From Candidatus Microgenomatus auricola (GTDB lineage Bacteria; Patescibacteriota; Patescibacteriia; UBA9570; XYC2-FULL-38-9), in contig SBBP01000148.1 of the NCBI GenBank assembly GCA_005239655.1, forward strand, positions 1 to 7,131: a stretch of 7,131 bases of DNA, in the 5' to 3' direction. Under the pieces are notes generated by a model. That model was not told where the DNA came from and did no database searches. It saw nothing but the letters and a program-made list of their open reading frames with translations. Made by a program: the position numbers and the translations under genes. Shown here piece by piece: positions 5,043 through 7,131 of this stretch (its first letter is position 1; each line of letters starts with the position of its first letter).

Positions 5043-5317
5043 ACTTCAACTTCAAGCCCATCAATCGATAGTCGCCCGCAAGCGACTCCAATAATCGAAA
5101 GCCAAACCGTTCGTAATATTCCGGCGCCGTGCAGGACAACACCACCCACCGTGTCTTCGAGCGCGACAACAAACTGTGGCCGCACCGGATGCTCCACAAA
5201 CATCGACGCGATTTCGCGCTGCACTTTTTCTCTGTATTCCGGGTGGCCGGGATAGTTGGTCGCCATCAACTCCGTCGCGACATTCACCTCTGCGTGTTGC
5301 AACAAACGAATCTCCAT
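5041..5317 (-). pseudogene. GNAT-family N-acetyltransferase remnant: internal deletion plus frameshift
   Basis: Two pieces of one GNAT protein lie in different minus-strand frames. From the ATG at 5317, about 54 residues (MEIRLLQHAEVNVATELM to PQFVVALED) match the start of a GNAT domain. From about 5158 to a TAA at 5043-5041, another frame reads WVVLSCTAPEYYERFGFRLL and ends MGLKLK, the typical C-terminal strand and the YYERFGF motif of this family. The core between them, roughly 50-60 residues including the R/Q-x-x-G-x-G/A acetyl-CoA loop, is absent. The break lies near 5153-5160. The first frame stays open to 5006, giving a 103-residue product with a meaningless tail. The enzyme cannot be functional unless the assembly is wrong. 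The ATG is 2 nt after the mature end of the tRNA, so the intact gene was probably cotranscribed with it. Confidence 0.8.
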
Positions 5318-5319
5318 AG

Positions 5320-5392
5320 TGCTCCCGCTTGGATTTGAACCAAGAACCGCCGAGATATAAGCTCGGTGCACTGACCGTTGTGCTACGGGAGC
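5320..5392 (-). tRNA. tRNA with anticodon TAT, probably tRNA-Ile (AUA), CCA not encoded
   Basis: A 73-nt cloverleaf on the minus strand. The acceptor GCTCCCG pairs perfectly with CGGGAGC, with discriminator A. The D arm is GCAC-AACGGTCA-GTGC with the conserved GG. The anticodon stem CCGAG/CTCGG encloses loop CTTATAT, giving anticodon TAT. The T stem CTTGG/CCAAG carries loop TTCAAAT. T8, T33, A37, T54, T55, C56 and A58 are all in place, so it looks functional. UAU would read AUA isoleucine, which most bacteria instead decode with a lysidine-modified CAU tRNA. The next bases are CT then ATG, so CCA is not encoded. It starts 8 nt after the stop of the membrane protein gene, so it is probably transcribed with it. 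Confidence 0.85.
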
Positions 5393-5400
5393 GTGCTGTC

Positions 5401-6375
5401 CTATTTCGTCGGCGTTTCACCAACGAATAGCCGATGTATCTTTGATCGTCTGGAGCCCTTTGTCAACTCCAAAAAGAGCAACGTCCAATTGCCGAAGTGC
5501 CAGGCAGAAAACACCGCAGCAGTGAACACCACAGCGAATACCGCCAACACATAAAAGAAGTAGAGATGCGTGTATAAACCCGCAATCGAGGAGATGGTAA
5601 AGGCAATGAGCATTCCCAAAAAGAAGAATGGAATGGTCGCCAGTGCCGCAACGGTGACAGCGAACACGTTGACTGCGAGGAACACCAAAAAGGCGAGTAC
5701 GGCAAACTCGAGCGACACACCAATGTTCTGTGACAGAACTTCCCAACTGCGCTTGTAGGCTTTGGTGAGCGGCAACTCTTCAATGATCGCTGCATTCACT
5801 GCGTACTTGGTGAGGATGGAAACGAATACCACCGCAGGCATGAGCAAGACATACAAAAACACGGTGTAGATAAATTTGGATGCGGCGATGTTGGCAAAGA
5901 AGAGCGGAGACGATGCGATAGCGAGCAAACCGTACGAAACCGCTTTACCGGCAACATTAATGCCAAGCACGGTGAGCATGTGCCGCCCGCTGGCTTGTAA
6001 CGCATGGTCCAGCGAGTAACGACTGCCGCTGTCCTTTCCTCGAAAAACAGCGAAGGCGTCAACAAGTGCAATCTGCGACGACATAATGACGAACAACACG
6101 AAACAGGCAATGGCCAACAGGAGTAATAACACACCAACGCCCGTTGCGGTGCTATCCGCCATCGTACTGAAGAGTGTCTGCCAATAGCTCGCTTGCCAAA
6201 ACTCTGGGCGCAATGGGCTTAAGCGCGCACCAAAGTGATGCACTTCTGTGAAGAACAGTTCAATGTCCAAACCTTTGCCACTCCAAAACAACAGGAAGAA
6301 CCCGAATAACCAGAGCACGCGATGACGTTTGGTGATTTCCCACGATTGGCGGAAAATCGTTTTGTAGAGCTGCAT
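5401..6375 (-). CDS. Multi-pass integral membrane protein of unknown function
   Basis: A 324-residue protein with about six or seven membrane segments: roughly residues 19-33, 79-100, 134-160, 168-188, 222-246, 248-268 and 272-292. A hydrophilic, aromatic-rich loop (34-75) follows the first segment, and the C-terminus is basic (KGSRRSKIHR). The stretch IIEELPLTKAYKRSWEVLSQN (198-217), an acidic residue followed by a KAYKRSW helix after a membrane segment, resembles the repeated element of DUF975 and glycerophosphodiester phosphodiesterase membrane-domain proteins. I infer a distant relationship only; there is no catalytic domain. It starts 22 nt after the ftsH stop with a very strong Shine-Dalgarno, so it is probably in one operon with ftsH. 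It could be a membrane factor or a substrate linked to FtsH, but nothing in the sequence proves that. Confidence 0.88.
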   Translation of the reverse strand: MQLYKTIFRQSWEITKRHRVLWLFGFFLLFWSGKGLDIELFFTEVHHFGARLSPLRPEFWQASYWQTLFSTMADSTATGVGVLLLLLAIACFVLFVIMSSQIALVDAFAVFRGKDSGSRYSLDHALQASGRHMLTVLGINVAGKAVSYGLLAIASSPLFFANIAASKFIYTVFLYVLLMPAVVFVSILTKYAVNAAIIEELPLTKAYKRSWEVLSQNIGVSLEFAVLAFLVFLAVNVFAVTVAALATIPFFFLGMLIAFTISSIAGLYTHLYFFYVLAVFAVVFTAAVFSAWHFGNWTLLFLELTKGSRRSKIHRLFVGETPTK

Positions 6376-6377
6376 AT

Positions 6378-6386
6378 CCTCCTCCT
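6378..6386 (-). promoter_or_regulatory. Repeated Shine-Dalgarno before the membrane protein gene
   Basis: AGGAGGAGG lies just before the ATG at 6375 on the minus strand. The upstream AGGAGG has a normal spacer of about 5 nt. It fixes the start and shows that this organism uses Shine-Dalgarno initiation, unlike several leader-poor genes in the window. Confidence 0.85.
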
Positions 6387-6397
6387 AGTATGCCAGA

Positions 6398-7131
6398 TTA
6401 TGCTGTGCTTGTCGATGCAGCAGCGTTTTGCGGTGAGTCGAACAAGGCTTCGAAGTCTGCACGATCGAGCGTTTCCACTTCTAGCAACTTTTTTGCAATC
6501 ATCTCGAGGTGACCAGCGTGCTTGCGAATCGTTTCCTGCACCAATTTATACTGCGATCGGATAATGGAATCTATTTCCTCATCGATGTGCTGCGCAGTCT
6601 TCTCACTGAAGTCGCGCTGCTCATGAATCTCTCTTCCTAAAAACACCATTTCGCTGGTTTGACCAAACGTTCGCGGCCCCATTTTGTCGCTCATGCCATA
6701 CGTCGTCACCAACCGCCGCGCCAGTTGTGTGGCATTTTCCAAATCGTTTGACGCGCCGGTCGTCATTTCTCCAAACTTGAATGTTTCTGCAGCATGACCA
6801 CCGAGCGACACCGCGATGTCCGCAAGCAACTCCTTGCGTGAGTGTAGCCGTTTATCCTCTTCTGGAAGTTTGAGTGTGAATCCGCCAGCGCGACCGCGAG
6901 GGATGATGGAAATTTTGTGCACGGGATCGGAATCCGGGAACAGGTGAGCAATGAGCGCGTGCCCGGCTTCGTGGAATGCCGTCACCTCTTTTTCGTGCAC
7001 GGTGAAGCGAGCACTCTTGCGTTGCGGACCGAGTAGCACTTTGTCGACTGCTTCGAGACAATCCTCCATCAAAATCTTTTTGCGGTTTTTTCGTGCGGCA
7101 AAAATCGCCGCCTCGTTCAAGACATTCATTA
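6398..7131 (-). CDS. ftsH: ATP-dependent zinc metalloprotease FtsH, C-terminal part (N-terminus outside window)
   Basis: The visible 244 codons cover the end of the AAA+ module and the whole protease domain; the membrane segments, Walker motifs and second region of homology lie beyond the right edge. The codon at the edge reads xTA, then MNVLNEAAIFAAR, which matches the helix after the second region of homology, so the first Met is internal. Counting from it, the zinc site HEAGH is at 53-57, and TTGASNDLENA carries the third zinc ligand D129. The usual GGRAAEEL before it reads GGHAAETFKFGE here, a mild divergence. The C-terminus is short and ends FEALFDSPQNAAASTSTA. FtsH degrades membrane and short-lived soluble proteins at the cytoplasmic membrane. 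It is followed after 22 nt by the membrane protein gene. Confidence 0.97.
   Translation of the reverse strand, partial: MNVLNEAAIFAARKNRKKILMEDCLEAVDKVLLGPQRKSARFTVHEKEVTAFHEAGHALIAHLFPDSDPVHKISIIPRGRAGGFTLKLPEEDKRLHSRKELLADIAVSLGGHAAETFKFGEMTTGASNDLENATQLARRLVTTYGMSDKMGPRTFGQTSEMVFLGREIHEQRDFSEKTAQHIDEEIDSIIRSQYKLVQETIRKHAGHLEMIAKKLLEVETLDRADFEALFDSPQNAAASTSTA

Noticed and set aside
5006..5371. Taking the first GNAT frame as an intact 121-residue gene
   Set aside because: Its N-terminal 18 residues lie in the tRNA, and its tail is an out-of-frame reading of the true GNAT C-terminus, which continues into the neighbouring terminator.
1..7131. CRISPR array, insertion sequence, attachment site, replication origin or riboswitch
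   Set aside because: No spaced direct repeats, transposase, terminal inverted repeats or known riboswitch core were seen. The only tandem repeat is the coding 12-mer in rplS. No non-coding gap exceeds about 300 bases.

Overview
The window reads as chromosomal DNA from a bacterium, most likely a member of the Candidate Phyla Radiation (Patescibacteria, Parcubacteria-like). This placement is inference. It rests on the dense, almost one-directional layout, a free-standing LAGLIDADG endonuclease gene beside tRNAs, a ribosomal protein L19 with an unusual low-complexity N-terminal extension, and several proteins with no recognisable family. TAA, TAG and TGA all appear to act as stops, so there is no sign of TGA recoding. 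Promoters look sigma70-like, and several fall on the stop codon of the preceding gene.

Almost everything is on the minus strand, so transcription runs from high to low coordinates. From the right: the C-terminal part of ftsH (6398-7131, cut by the window edge) is followed by a multi-pass membrane protein (5401-6375, with a strong ribosome binding site), a tRNA with anticodon UAU (5320-5392), and 2 nt later the remnant of a GNAT acetyltransferase (5041-5317) that has lost its acetyl-CoA-binding core and changed frame. A single plus-strand gene of unknown function (4513-4977) then forms a complete, self-contained unit with its own promoter, ribosome binding site and terminator. Its promoter is back to back with a near-consensus minus-strand promoter for tRNA-Val(GAC) (4296-4369).

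Downstream is a translation-related cluster: a LOG-family nucleotide phosphoribohydrolase-like protein (3435-4211) overlapping an RluA/RluD-type 23S rRNA pseudouridine synthase (2537-3445), then rplS (1984-2463), which has its own promoter on the rluD stop and an intrinsic terminator. After the terminator lie the LAGLIDADG gene (1249-1902), whose last codons carry the apparent promoter of the following tRNA-Leu(GAG)/tRNA-Val(TAC) pair, and two genes with no recognised function. The last of these (1-339, cut by the left edge) appears to be transcribed as a leaderless mRNA.

The common theme is translation and protein quality control: L19, rRNA modification, four tRNAs and FtsH. I do not see a defence system, CRISPR array, insertion sequence or complete novel multi-gene system. 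The most informative oddities are the deleted GNAT gene placed directly against a tRNA, the UAU-anticodon tRNA, the endonuclease gene carrying a tRNA promoter in its tail, and the isolated plus-strand unit.
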